DNA of 64,000 bases from Maratus speciosus (Eukaryota; Arthropoda; Arachnida; Araneae; Salticidae): positions 674,024,484-674,088,483 of the forward strand of contig OZ010788.1 in NCBI GenBank assembly GCA_963932465.1. Reading direction: 5' to 3'. Made by a program: the position numbers and the translations under genes. Positions 23,262 through 33,810 of the stretch are shown piece after piece. Each line of letters opens with the position of its first letter. The first letter of the stretch is position 1. Below the pieces are notes generated by a model. The model saw only the letters and a program-made list of their open reading frames with translations. It made no database searches and was not told the origin of the DNA.

Positions 23262-24670
23262 GTTCCAGAATAAACAAGAACATTTTACGGTTGCACGAAC
23301 TATGATGTCATCATTTGAAACGCCATCATTAAATTTTTTACATACTCTTAGATTATGCACATTATTAGCCCCGGTATGCTATTTCTTTCTCCCAGCTATT
23401 AAAATGTCGTCTCCAAAAAATAAATTTCCGTTCTTTAAGCCAGCTGTAAAACAAATCAGATGTATCATTGCACTGTTAAATACTCTAGAGCAATTTTTAA
23501 AATTTCTAAGTATTGCACATTTTCAATTTTTATACCGTCGTATTGGGGAAAAAAAAGCACTTTTAAATGCAATTTGTTTGAAACCTGCATTTCAGTTTAT
23601 CTTTGAGAAATTAAATGTTTTGTAGTTTTTAGCACCTTTTGTTTTTTATTGGCAACTCAAGTACTCCTTTTCTGTAGAAAGTAAAGGATGAATAGTTGGA
23701 AAATAGTAATTATATCTTTTTGTTGCCATTTTCCCATAACAACTGAGAACAAAATTGTAGCAAGTAAAAATTAAATTTAAGAAATAAAAAAACCCGACAG
23801 CGTAAAAAGCGAACTAATTAATTATTTCTCATCAATATGAAACTATTTTTTATATTACTTACCTATTTTTTTATTTACTTGTATTGATGACTTTTAAATT
23901 GTGTTTAATTGTTAGTTTCTATCTATAAATACTGTTTGATGAGGCCTATAGATGTCTATGAAGGTTAGAGTTTCAGTAAAGCTAGAGATCCTACCTACAG
24001 AACTTCCAGCTTGTGTAATATTTAATCGGAGCTTCTGACTGTAAAATAGTCAATGAAACATCGTCTTCATTTTGAAAGATCTGTCCAATGATATACCACT
24101 CAATATGGTGCATAATTTTTTTTCGTCTCTACAGCCATTTTGTATTTTACGGCCGTCGATTTGAATTTATAAAAACAAAACCTAGTTTATAATCATCGGA
24201 CGGTTAAGATGAATCGATAGAGACCCCATTCATTAAAATCCATCCAGCCGTTGGGATGTTTTGAGGGTATAAAGAAATCCCCATACCCAGATACGCGTGA
24301 AACACATAACCCTTCTTGGCAGTCGGGTAATAAAAATACGTGCTATTTTGAAAAAACTATAAATAAATGATTTCTGACAAAACAAGGAGCTATTATAAAC
24401 TATATTTAATTTTAACTATCTATATTAACATTACAAACAAATGAAGGCATATGAATCATTGGATAGCCGATTTTTTTGTCGAGTTTCTTGAATGACGACA
24501 TCTCTTTCTTGGATTTGTGTATTACTTAGCGATAGTGAAGTCCTATGCATACTTTACTGTAGATGTTGTTCAAGGCTAGATCGTAAATGAGGAATTCTTC
24601 CTCCGGATGCGAATGACGTCATTTTATATAAAATAAAAGAGTGTGTTTTAAGTGTTAAAACTGAAATAAG
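23262..24670 (+). repeat. repeat family A, copy split by an R1 MITE
   Basis: Matches 33048-33810 and 63668-64000 in inverted orientation. The left block (23262-23792) and the right block (24328-24670) are contiguous in the other two copies, so the R1 MITE at 23793-24327 is a later insertion. Landmarks: GCATTTAAAAGTAC (complement), GAGCTATTATAAACTA, CATCTACAGTA and GACGTCAT. The 121-codon open frame at 23260-23625 is not open in the 33.6-kb copy and shows no domain, so it is not called a gene. Confidence 0.65.
23793..24327 (-). mobile_element. R1 MITE, full inverted copy (535 bp)
   Basis: CCCGACAGCGTAAAAAGCG at one end and CCTTCTTGGCAGTCGGG at the other. It lies inside family A; the 33.4-kb copy of A shows the uninterrupted site (TAATTAAAATACGTGC). 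Confidence 0.8.
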
Positions 24671-24677
24671 TTTTGTA

Positions 24678-24692
24678 CTATCTATCTATCTA

Positions 24693-24733
<41 letters not shown>

Positions 24734-24761
24734 CATATATATATTTATATATATATATTCA
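24678..24761. repeat. (TATC)n-(TA)n microsatellite
   Basis: Four or five ATCT units followed by about 25 TA units with small interruptions. It sits exactly where family A similarity ends. Confidence 0.9.
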
Positions 24762-24922
24762 TAGGAAACTATGAATGACCAACAGAATCGTCAGAGGAGC
24801 TTGTGAGTTCACTCATAGAAGATGCGTTATTTCATCCAATTTTGTCGACATTAAGTCTAAAATGACAAAATTTAGCTCCTTATAACGCAAACATTACGGA
24901 AAATAGATAATAAAAATCTAAG

Positions 24923-25036
24923 AGATCCAAAGAAAGACACACCTCATACAGGATATTAAAAATTATCAGAGCACAATACCTGCGTTACATACTAGGAGTC
25001 AAAACTACAGCATATCAGGATGGAAAACACAGTTAA
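24923..25036 (+). pseudogene. LINE ORF2 C-terminal fragment (Jockey/R1-like), weak
   Basis: A 37-codon open stretch ending in TAA contains RILKIIRAQYLRYILGVKTT, which resembles the segment after the reverse transcriptase of Jockey/R1-clade LINEs (pattern Q-x3-LR-x-I-x-G-x3-TT). No reverse transcriptase core (xADD) is present in the window, so this is at best a short relic. The assignment is by motif memory only. Confidence 0.3.
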
Positions 25037-25110
25037 GACTTATTTAACATGTGAGCTACAGTTGAGCATGTGACTGAAACCCATAACTGTGCTGCCATCT
25101 GGTGTGAGAA

Positions 25111-26813
25111 GACGGTGGGCGCCCCCAAAAAATTGGGACAGTCTTCCGGTCCTAGACCCTTGCAGGTCCTTTTGCCAGGCTGAGACCACCCGAGAAACGT
25201 GCCCCGCGACGCGTCCCGAAGGTGCCGCCAGACACGCCCCATCAAGGCGATCCCTGAGACCCAGGGCCTCACCATGGCTCCGGCCAAGCCGACGCGCTGC
25301 CCAGCGCACGCAACGACGGCTGTTCCGAAGAAGAGACGAACGGCCGCTACGACAGTCCTCACCACCCAGCTAGAAAAACCAAGTGGTCCCTAAACTTGGT
25401 TACTCGAGCCGGTAGAACCCCGCAAGCCCTGCGGGAACCAGACGCCTATAAACCATATATATATATGGGCCCACGAACTGAACCGAGGCTTCCCGACCCG
25501 AAATTGATTTACGGAAGGCCCCCAAGATCAAATACCATTTTCCAGCAAAGACATTTATGTGGGCCAGCCGAAGGAAAGTTATGAAAGGCCCCTAGCTGGA
25601 AAACCCGGGAGGACGGAGAAAGTCCCTCCGGCCGTAAAGCGACCCTGCTCCGGGCTTTTCGCCCAGACCACCCGGCTCAACCGACGGAACTCCTCGTGGA
25701 TCTCGCCGGGAGCCAGTTGGCCCAGACTAGGTATCGTTAGCGACCCAGGCGGGCACGGAAAGCTCCACCTAGACGGAATAGACTCCGCCTCGCTAGGGGG
25801 TTGGATGGAACGGAGTCCCGCCCGCCCCCACCGGCTCGACTCCGTCCGAAGACGAAGAAGCCCGCGGAGGCCGGCAGAAGCCCGCCCATCACTAACTTAC
25901 CTCACGGTCATCGAGGGTACCCAGGCCCGAAGGCTCCTGACCCCGTGCAGTGATCGACCGCTACCTTTGTTAGAGCGTTCGAAAATTAGGTGGAGACACC
26001 TCTAGGTCCTCATCACTGAGCGAGGAAAACTCCAGTATCGCATAGACACGAAGGACCTGGATCGGACCAAGAGTTCCTCTGAGGCACGATGAGCCGCCGC
26101 GTTACCGGCGAGCCTCCGGCCCGGTTCCCCGTGGGGACAGCGTTCGATGGTGGACCTGCCGGCCGACCCCCTCCCAAGGGTCACGGCACGACATGGAGCA
26201 ACCAGAGCCATAATGGACTCCCCACGCGACCGCTCCTTGGTCAACGGGGGCACCGCCAAACCCTACCCACCTAAGGGTCGGCTCACAACTGCTTCAGCTG
26301 CGGTCCTTTGAGGGATGAGCCACCCAAGTCAAAAAGTAACCTGGGCACTATCCGAAACCCTCGCCCTTCGGTTGTTCCTGGAGTCCCTGCATGGCTTTCC
26401 CCGTCGTCACTAGCGAGCACCAAGGACTTTCCTCTACAAAGCCCTCACTCACACCTCAGGCTCCCTCTTAGTCAAATGGTGGATGGGGTCCTATCACCTT
26501 AGCTAGTCTTTGCTCGGCGACACCGTCCGGCCCTAAGACCGGCACCGGGATCGACCTATGGACCGTCGCTATCCGGCTTGCCCAGAGAACCTAGGTGCCG
26601 AGGGTGGATGCACGGCACTCAGATGCACACCCATGCACGACGTCCGTTACCCGTGGCCACAGGACCCTTGGCCTGTCGACCGCAGGTCTCTCGAGGAGGT
26701 GGCGATCCGTCCCCATCCGGCCCCCTCGCATTCGTACACAACGAACTCGGCCGAGCTTCCGGTCACCTCCCCCACTCAAGGGGTCGGGTCGGAACCACCC
26801 GGAGGGGCGGCCA
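25111..26813. mobile_element. GC-rich 1.7-kb island flanked by a 16-bp direct repeat
   Basis: The sequence switches abruptly from AT-rich to about 60% GC and back. The exact 16-bp direct repeat CCATCTGGTGTGAGAA lies at 25095-25110 and 26814-26829, as expected of a target site duplication for a retroposed insert. The inner ends GGTGGGCGCCCCC and GGGGCGGCCACC are loosely inverted. All frames on both strands contain moderate open stretches (longest 148 codons, 25559-26005), a by-product of GC-richness; no domain was recognised. An alternative is a solo LTR reading TGTGAGAAG to GGCCACCA with a 5-bp TCTGG duplication. Origin unknown. Confidence 0.6.
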
Positions 26814-26829
26814 CCATCTGGTGTGAGAA

Positions 26830-28495
26830 AGGAAAAATGTAAATTGGAACTGGATTAATAACAATAATGTTTAATGTTGCCCAAAAACATAATAAAAAAT
26901 AAAAGGAATGAATTATATATATAAATGTATATAACCATTAAATAAACATTACCGACCACCAACAAAAACTGTGAAATTATGAATAAAATGACATTAACAA
27001 ATACAGTCCCCCTCCCCCTAACACACTTAACATAGATTCCAAAAACATAGTAAAAAATAGCAGAAATTGAATAACAGAAATGAAAATATATATACCATAT
27101 GTTATGTAAAAAGTATAGTCCCTTGTACTATCTTATCAGTATTAAAATGGAAGAAGAAATAAAAATATAGATACTGATAAAAATAAATGAAATGCTTATA
27201 TATTGAATTATTTTATCAAGGGTACATAATTCACATATATAAGCAAGGCAGTCATTTTCTGTAGAGAAAAAAGCTAAAAGCTGAAAAAAAAATTCTCCCT
27301 GTACCCAAACGATCACTTGACCAAAATTACAGGTGAAAAATGAAAACAGAATAATATTAAATGCCTTGAAATGGAATAAACAATATAACCTATTAAATAA
27401 TTTATATTATCTTGTATAATTGAAATAAAGTAATATTACTCAGCTTACCCACACAATTATTTAATCCGAATGCTCCGAATTTAATCCGTTGTACATGTTG
27501 TACCGCTACAACTTTAAGGTTATTTTTGAAGTTAAGTTAAAACAAATATTATATCTAATGGTTGCAGTTATTCTTTTTAAAATACCTTGATAAATGCATT
27601 TAATTAATATAAATAGAAAATCATTTCAATATTAGTATTTAAATTACCTATTAACACTATTAAATTTATTTAACTAAACTAAAAAAATTCCCAAATCTCT
27701 GAATTTACATTATCACTATTATTGGCTATACTGCCATCTAGTGTTGATATATAAAATGAAAGAATATTACTCTGTTAAAAGCCCATAACGCTTTATAAAT
27801 TAATTTTTCGTGCTGCCATCTATTATGTAAATTTAAAAGTATTTTGATCTATATACATAAGCTTCCATTTTTTTTTTTTTTTTTTTTTTTTACAATTTCC
27901 AATATTTAAAAAAGAAAAATAAATAAATAAAAAACAATCAAAATTCACATTAATTGAATAAATAAATCAATGTTTTTTTCTTCCTTTCCTCCTTCCTTTC
28001 CTTTTCTTTTTAACAATCTTTAGCCAATTTCATAATTATTATTATTCATTTTACTGTGCAATTATATAATTATATTTAGTTGTAATGAAAAAGGATATTA
28101 TTTCCCTAGTAATTAATTTTTCCATGTATTTAAATAAAGGCAGCATAGTAACCTTATTGAAGCTAATGCACTCACATTTTACCATCTGCTTTACCCAACA
28201 TATCCTAATAAATAAATATTACCATAATATATATCATTATTCACAAAAATATTAAATAAATATAAATGTTATTAGAATTAATTATATTAATTCCACATTA
28301 TTATTCTTAAGATACTATGTACCAAAAAAATATAAATACACATGCCTATAATAAAATTTAACTATAACCAATGTAATATCAAGTTATTAGAAGATAAATA
28401 GCATATTAATGCATATATTCATCGGGGGTGACACTAAATTCTGAAAAAGTAGAATTCCTGTTTCCTAGTTTTTATTTTATTTTTTTACTTGGCAG
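26830..28495. other. AT-rich DNA, no gene; CTCF-like motifs
   Basis: No open frame with coding character. A poly(T) run lies at 27868-27890. CTGCCATCTAGTGT (27731-27744) matches 13 of 14 positions of the CTCF consensus, and a weaker CTGCCATCTATTAT lies at about 27812. Confidence 0.4.
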
Positions 28496-28828
28496 CTCAC
28501 TTTCCATATTCGTAAAACATGGACTAACACAAGCCATCATTTTGGTAAATTAAATGATGCTGCACCGCTACCTATTGAATTATTACTTGCAAAACTTACA
28601 AATGAAAATAACGTGCGTAGTCTGAAAGAGTATATAAAAAATTGAATGATGGTGTTTCAAATCATGATATAATAGATCGTGCAGTTTTAGAATGTTCTCA
28701 TTTATTTTGATAATGGTTTTGAGGGAGCCGAAACATGTAAACAGTCAAATAAAACTTCTGACATTTTTAAAAGTTTTTACTTTACACCTTTTAGCTATGA
28801 AAGTAACATTATTACAGGGGCGTTATAA
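28496..28828 (+). pseudogene. frame-broken coding stretch behind a splice acceptor
   Basis: A pyrimidine-rich tract ending TTACTTGGCAG precedes 28496. From there one frame is open for 49 codons (includes HHFGKLNDAAPLPIELLLAK) to TGA at 28643. The next frame continues from 28642 for 22 codons (HDIIDRAVLECSHLF) to 28710, and the third from 28709 for 39 codons (FKSFYFTPFSYESN) to TAA at 28826. The breaks fall at the runs TATAAAAAATTG and TTTATTTTGA, so each is a one-base shift in or beside a homopolymer. Residue composition is protein-like throughout, unlike the surrounding DNA. An AATAAA lies within, at about 28749. The protein family was not recognised. It may be a decayed gene or transposon exon, or a real exon with assembly indels. 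Confidence 0.45.
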
Positions 28829-28867
28829 TTTGCTATAATACTTCTTCATTGACATGAAGTGCTTCAA

Positions 28868-28966
28868 GAGGCTACTTCAGTCAAGGGAAAAGCCCGGTTC
28901 GCTAATGCTAATCCTATGGAAGAAATTTATCACGATATCTCGGTTACATTTCAATATTTTTAAAGG

Positions 28967-28999
<33 letters not shown>

Positions 29000-29297
29000 A
29001 TTGGATAGCTGAAATTGATCTGTACAAAGGCCGTTTTTTATTTTTTCGATTTCGATTGCAGATTTTTTCTATGAGTATGCTTTCAGTTTCGAAACCGGTT
29101 CCGAAAATGAAAGTGTCCTCATTAAAAATATCTGTAAATAAAATCGAAAAAGTTAAAAAACGGCCTTTGTGCAGATCGATCTAAAAAAAAAAAAAAATCA
29201 TTTAAAAATATTAAAATGCAACCGAGATATCTTTATAAATTTCTTCCATAGGGTTAGCATTAGCGAACGGGTATTTTTACTTGACTGAAGTAGCCTC
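28868..29297. mobile_element. foldback element with long inverted arms, copy 1
   Basis: Ends GAGGCTACTTCAGTCAAG and CTTGACTGAAGTAGCCTC are perfectly inverted, and the arms extend about 110 bp (CGCTAATGCTAATCCTATGG and complement). A T-run on the left and an A-run on the right enclose a second palindrome (GTACAAAGGCCG and complement, with GAAACCGGTTCC near the centre). The other copy is at 55577-56048. The open frame across the centre (28996-29184) arises from the palindrome. Confidence 0.7.
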
Positions 29298-29399
29298 TGA
29301 ATACGTCAGGGTCGTACTGGCCCACTGGATTGGATCTATTGACAGAGGCGCCTTTGAAAGCCATGCCAAATTTTTACAGCGCCTCTAGGAATAATGATT

Positions 29400-29974
29400 T
29401 CCAGAGAAATTAATATTAAGTTTTAATCACGTATTTTGGGTATTTTCTGCCAAGTATTTTGCGTTCCGTGCTTTGTTATTTCTGTTCTTGTGCAACGGTG
29501 AAAAAAAGAACTTTATTTATATATGTAGAGAGGTGAAAGAATCTATAAACTGCACTTTCTTTTAAATTAGCCCTTGTCCCTTCCCTCCCCCCCCCCGCCT
29601 CCCACAGAAAATTCCACCCTCCTGACCAAATCTCAAGATTTTATGTCATATTTTTCTCTTACGTCCCCCTAAATCTACCCCTCCCTCACCTCAAAAAAAA
29701 AGTAATGAAAAATCTTACCTTTTATTTATCTATATTTCATTCCCTTTAACATCTTTGTATGTAAAGTTTATTCGTGCGCAAATGTCTAACCTATTAACTC
29801 TGCACCTCCCACCCCCCGTCCCCTACGCTGTAAAAAACTGGGCCCTTTCCACCTTAGTTAATGCGAGCCCATTTTTTTTAGTGGTGATTTTTTAAGGTGG
29901 AGCTTTTTACCGGGGTGATTTTTTCCGGGGCGATTTTTTCCGCCTACCGAAAAGAATGCGGAAGGTCAGTTTAA
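29400..29974 (+). repeat. dispersed repeat with a 435-bp insertion of family X-like DNA
   Basis: 29400-29518 and 29955-29974 together match 40051-40179 (GTATTTTGGGTATTTTCTGC, TGTGCAACGGTGAAAAAAA, GGAAGGTCAGTTTAA). The intervening 29519-29954 contains C-runs, TACGCTGTAAAAAACTG and CCGGGGTGATTTTTTCC units akin to family X, and is absent at 40 kb, so it is an insertion. Confidence 0.55.
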
Positions 29975-30209
29975 CCCTTTATGTTTCGACGGTACTTTAA
30001 AGTACCATTAAAATAACTTGTTATAAAGTTAATTTAATACATCGGTTAGTAGTAATACAGTTTAGAATGAGTTATAGATACTTTACTTTATCTTGTTCCA
30101 AGAGCATTATGGGTTGCACAGAACAAAAATATCTTTAAAAGGATGATTTCTTTTTCATTTGCATCTTTTCAGCTCTCTTGACGTTGAAAGATTGTGGGTA
30201 AAAAATATT
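29975..30209 (+). mobile_element. piggyBac-type MITE (PB), right-truncated
   Basis: TTAA at 29971-29974 then CCCTTTATGTTTCGACGG. It is collinear with 40180-40408 to GATTGTGGGTAAAAAATAT and then diverges. Confidence 0.7.
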
Positions 30210-31262
30210 AATAATACTGTGGTTTTCAGTTATTAGAATTATTTATCATCCATTGGCTCCTAAATATATTTTTTAATTTAATTAAATAACAAAATATGTT
30301 ATAAGATAGACTCTGCTAATTTGAGACCCCTCATTCTGTAGGGATCCTGCCCCAGACTAGAGTCCTCCGGGTGGCGGATATAACGGGACCCGAAACCAGA
30401 AATTATATTTAAAATAAACCCACCTAAACCCGACAATAAAAAATATGTCTACCCCAAATCCAACACACTGCAACCTGAAGTGGAAGCAAGTTAATTGTGA
30501 TATTTAATACAATTACTTAAAAATAATCTACAATTGTAATTGTCGCATCAATTGTTTTTTTCTTCCAAAATGAACATACACATACTCATTAACGCTCACT
30601 AAATAGAGGTGTCCGCTACCCGGGAGTTATGGAGATTTTATCGCGTATAGAATTTTCATCGAAAAAAATATATATATTCTAGATTTTCTAGAAAAATCCT
30701 GTCAACTTGAATCGGACCCACAAGAGTTAAAACCCAACCAAAAAGGTATCCGAACCCGAAATCGGAAATAATTACAGCTCGGTGCTGGGTAAAATCCGGT
30801 TATCCCATTCGATGCAAGATTTCACCGCAGACCCGGGACGCTGAAGCCAATCAACATAAACACTTGTTCCATGTTGAAAAGGGTGATTTTAGACTGCAGG
30901 TGTTGGTTTGTCAACTAAATTTACTGGAAGGATCTTTGTTTATATTAAACAGAGAAAGCCACAGAGGATAAGTCCTAAACCAATCAAATCTTCGCAAAAA
31001 AAGAAAAGAAAAAAAATGCAAATTCAAGTTGCTCTTACTAGATTCTTTAGCGATAACGTTCATATCTGACGTTCATTTAGCTCTCTATTCCTTTGATAAT
31101 ATATTTTGTGATTTAGTACTTACTTGTCGAATTTTGTACAGATTGCTTTGAAGGTAAGTTCTGCTTGCATTTTGTTTAATTTGTTAAAAGTTACTTTTTC
31201 TTATGTAAGCATATTTGGCAAAAATATGAAATCTGGTCTGGGTGCCTATAATATATATATAT
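30210..31262. other. no gene seen; degraded CCCGA repeat
   Basis: 30330-30830 carries ACCCG-rich phrases like those at 1190-2370. A possible donor (GAAGGTAAGTTCTG at about 31150) is preceded by an acceptor-like ATTTAG at about 31115, which would make a 37-nt mini-exon; this is too weak to call. Confidence 0.4.
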
Positions 31263-31804
31263 CAGAGTTGGGCAAAATACACCGAAAAGCCATTTTCCAT
31301 ACAAAATACAAAATACATTTGTTTCAGAACCTAAAATACAAATTACAAAATACTTTTCAAAATTAAAAAGTTCCAAATACAAAATACATGTATTTTCAAA
31401 ATACATTTAAAATACAAAATACATTTCGAAATTTCAAAAATTTATTGATGCAAAGTTTTTTTTTTTTTTTTTTTTTTTTTTGTGGAGATAATTTTACAGT
31501 TTAAAGTAAGAGGGTTGTCGCAACGGGCTGCCACGCTGGTTGTGAATAAGTCACTGAATTAAAATTACTGAAACATTCAGAACATATTGAATATCTTCAT
31601 CATTTATATTATAAAACTATATTTCATACATTTATTATCGTAAAAAATATTTTCTTGATACATTTTCAATTAATTTAAAAGCCAAATATTAAACAATTTG
31701 AAACTCTCTGTACAATGAACATTAATCTCGGTTTTTAAGCTTTTAATACGTAAATAACAACATTAGTTATAATAATTATTAAGATGCTACATGGCGCAGA
31801 ATGA

Positions 31805-31896
31805 TATACATTTTTAAAAGCAACGTTAAAAACGCCAGAATAAACAAAAATTTTTGTTTATTCTGGCGTTTTTAACATTGCTTTTAAAAATGTATA
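31805..31896. repeat. 92-bp near-perfect palindrome with no spacer
   Basis: The centre is between 31850 and 31851 (AACAAAAA|TTTTTGTT). Arms of 46 bp pair with a single mismatch (GCAACGTT against AACATTGC). It is flanked on both sides by AACAACATTAGTTA-type sequence. Confidence 0.9.
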
Positions 31897-32815
31897 ACAA
31901 CATTAGTTAATAATGAAGGATCGTCTTTGACTATTATTAGTTATAAAACCATACAAATAATGTTTTAATAACATTTGCGATTTTATTTTAAACTAACACA
32001 TGCACAGCATATACCCACATGTACATAATGATGTGTTTTTGTAAGATGTATGTGCTTGTGATTAATTAAATTAATAACATATTTGTACATACATATGGAT
32101 ACTAGGAAACTAGGATATTATGTTAATTGGTTAAAATTTCCATTTTTGTTTTCTATTGAAATTCTAAAAAGAATCAAAATATAGTTTTGGACTGAAAAAC
32201 TTGCTCGGCTAATTTATTTCTTCACTGTGTTAATTATTTTACAAACAATCTATATTATAAAGAAAAAAAGATGTCCGTGAATCTATATTATAAAGCAAAA
32301 AAGATGTCCATGAATAACTCTAATTTCATATCAATAGTCACAACAAGTGGAATAGAAAAAAAGTACTTTCGAATGCGCTTTCTTTAAAAATTGTATCGCA
32401 ATTTACCCAGCTTTTAAGGATTTTTATAAAAATTTTCAAGCTTGAAATTTTTTAAACCCATCTCGCAAATATTCGGGCAACGTAATTACGGAAAACCCAC
32501 ATATAATCGAACTACCATTCAAATAAGTAGAATAAGAAAAGCTGTTATAATTAGTGAATTCTTTGACTATTTCTTTAGCTATTAATCTTTGAAATGTAGC
32601 TAATGCGAAAGTACTGTTTTTAATAGATATAAAAACTTTGTTTAAATGAATAATTTACATTTTTCATATAAAATTGTTTTTTTTTTTTTTTTTTTTTTTT
32701 TTGTGTGTGTTGTTAGAGAAAAAAAATAAACAGAACTACAAAACAGGAATTCTGCTTTTTCAGAATTTAGTGTTGCCCTCGATAACAAAAAAAGATATGT
32801 ATATAAATATATATA

Positions 32816-33046
32816 CAGTAGAGTCCCGATTATCCGAGTTAATCGAACATATACTTTTGGAATGGATTATTTTCTTCCGATGGACTGATGGCTTCCATTA
32901 TTATGAAACAGTCATTATAAATGAAGTGTTAGGTGAAAATGAAAGCGCAACAGTAAAAAGTTAGAACTCTGATTTTCTGGTCAGAATAGGGAAAAAAATG
33001 GCCATAATTTTTTTAAGCGAAAACTCCGATAATCGGGACTCTACTG
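32816..33046. mobile_element. Tigger-type MITE, 231 bp, TA duplication
   Basis: CAGTAGAGTCCCGATTATCC at the left and GATAATCGGGACTCTACTG at the right, with TA on both sides (32814-32815, 33047-33048). Non-coding. Foldback relatives lie at 3544-3830 and 63310-63667. It adjoins family A, and the same junction exists at 63667, so this MITE end may be part of the family A unit. Confidence 0.8.
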
Positions 33047-33047
33047 T

Positions 33048-33193
33048 AATTCAGTTTTAAGACTTATAACACGCGATTTTATTTTACATAAATTGAGGTC
33101 AGTGACATCCGCTGAAGAATTCATCATTTGCGATCCACAACATCTACAGTAAAGTACACTTAGGACGTTACTATCGCTGAGTAATAGACAGAT

Positions 33194-33228
<35 letters not shown>

Positions 33229-33524
33229 ATTTCGTCATTCAAAAAACTTGACAAAAAATCGGCTATCTAAAGATTCACAGGCCTTCATTTGTTTGTATTA
33301 TTAATATAGATATTTAAAATTAAATTTAGTTTATAATAGCTCCCTGTTTTATGAAAAATTCTTCATTTATATTTTTTTCAAAATAGCACGTATTTTAATT
33401 AATTTTTTTTTCAGTTTTTATGGGAAAATAGCAACAACAAGATATAATTGCTATTTTTCTTTCACTTTCTACAGAAATGGAGTTCTTCCGTTGCCAATAT
33501 TAAGCAAATGACTCTAAAAACTAC

Positions 33525-33567
<43 letters not shown>

Positions 33568-33810
33568 TCTCAAAAATAAATGGAGATGCAGTTTTCAAAC
33601 AAATTGCATTTAAAAGTACTTTTTTGTCCAGTACGACGGTATAAAAATTGAAAATGTGCGATGCTTAGAAGTTTAAAAAATTGCTATAGAGTATTTAATC
33701 GTACTACTTTGTTTTACGGCTGGCTTCTGTAAGGTAACGTAATTTTTTGGAGACTGCACAAAATAAGCTGGGAGAAAGAAAGAGGATACCGTATCGTGGG
33801 CTAAAAAATG
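33048..33810 (-). repeat. repeat family A, uninterrupted copy
   Basis: Inverted relative to 23262-24670 and lacking the R1 insertion. Contains GACATCCGCTGAAGAATTC, a poly(A) run (33196-33224), GGCTATCTAAAGATTCA, TAGTTTATAATAGCTCC and CAAATTGCATTTAAAAGTAC. Confidence 0.65.
33525..33567. repeat. (AAT)n microsatellite
   Basis: About 14 uninterrupted AAT units, inside family A. Confidence 0.95.

Noticed and set aside
23260..23625. 121-codon open frame as a gene
   Set aside because: It lies in repeat family A; the 33.6-kb copy is not open, no domain is seen, and composition follows AT-rich DNA.
25559..26005. 148-codon open frame in the GC island
   Set aside because: Overlapping open frames on both strands are expected in GC-rich DNA; no domain, no start context and no homologue by motif.
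31110..31160. 37-nt mini-exon ending in GTAAGT
   Set aside because: The acceptor is poor and the block is too short to distinguish from chance.
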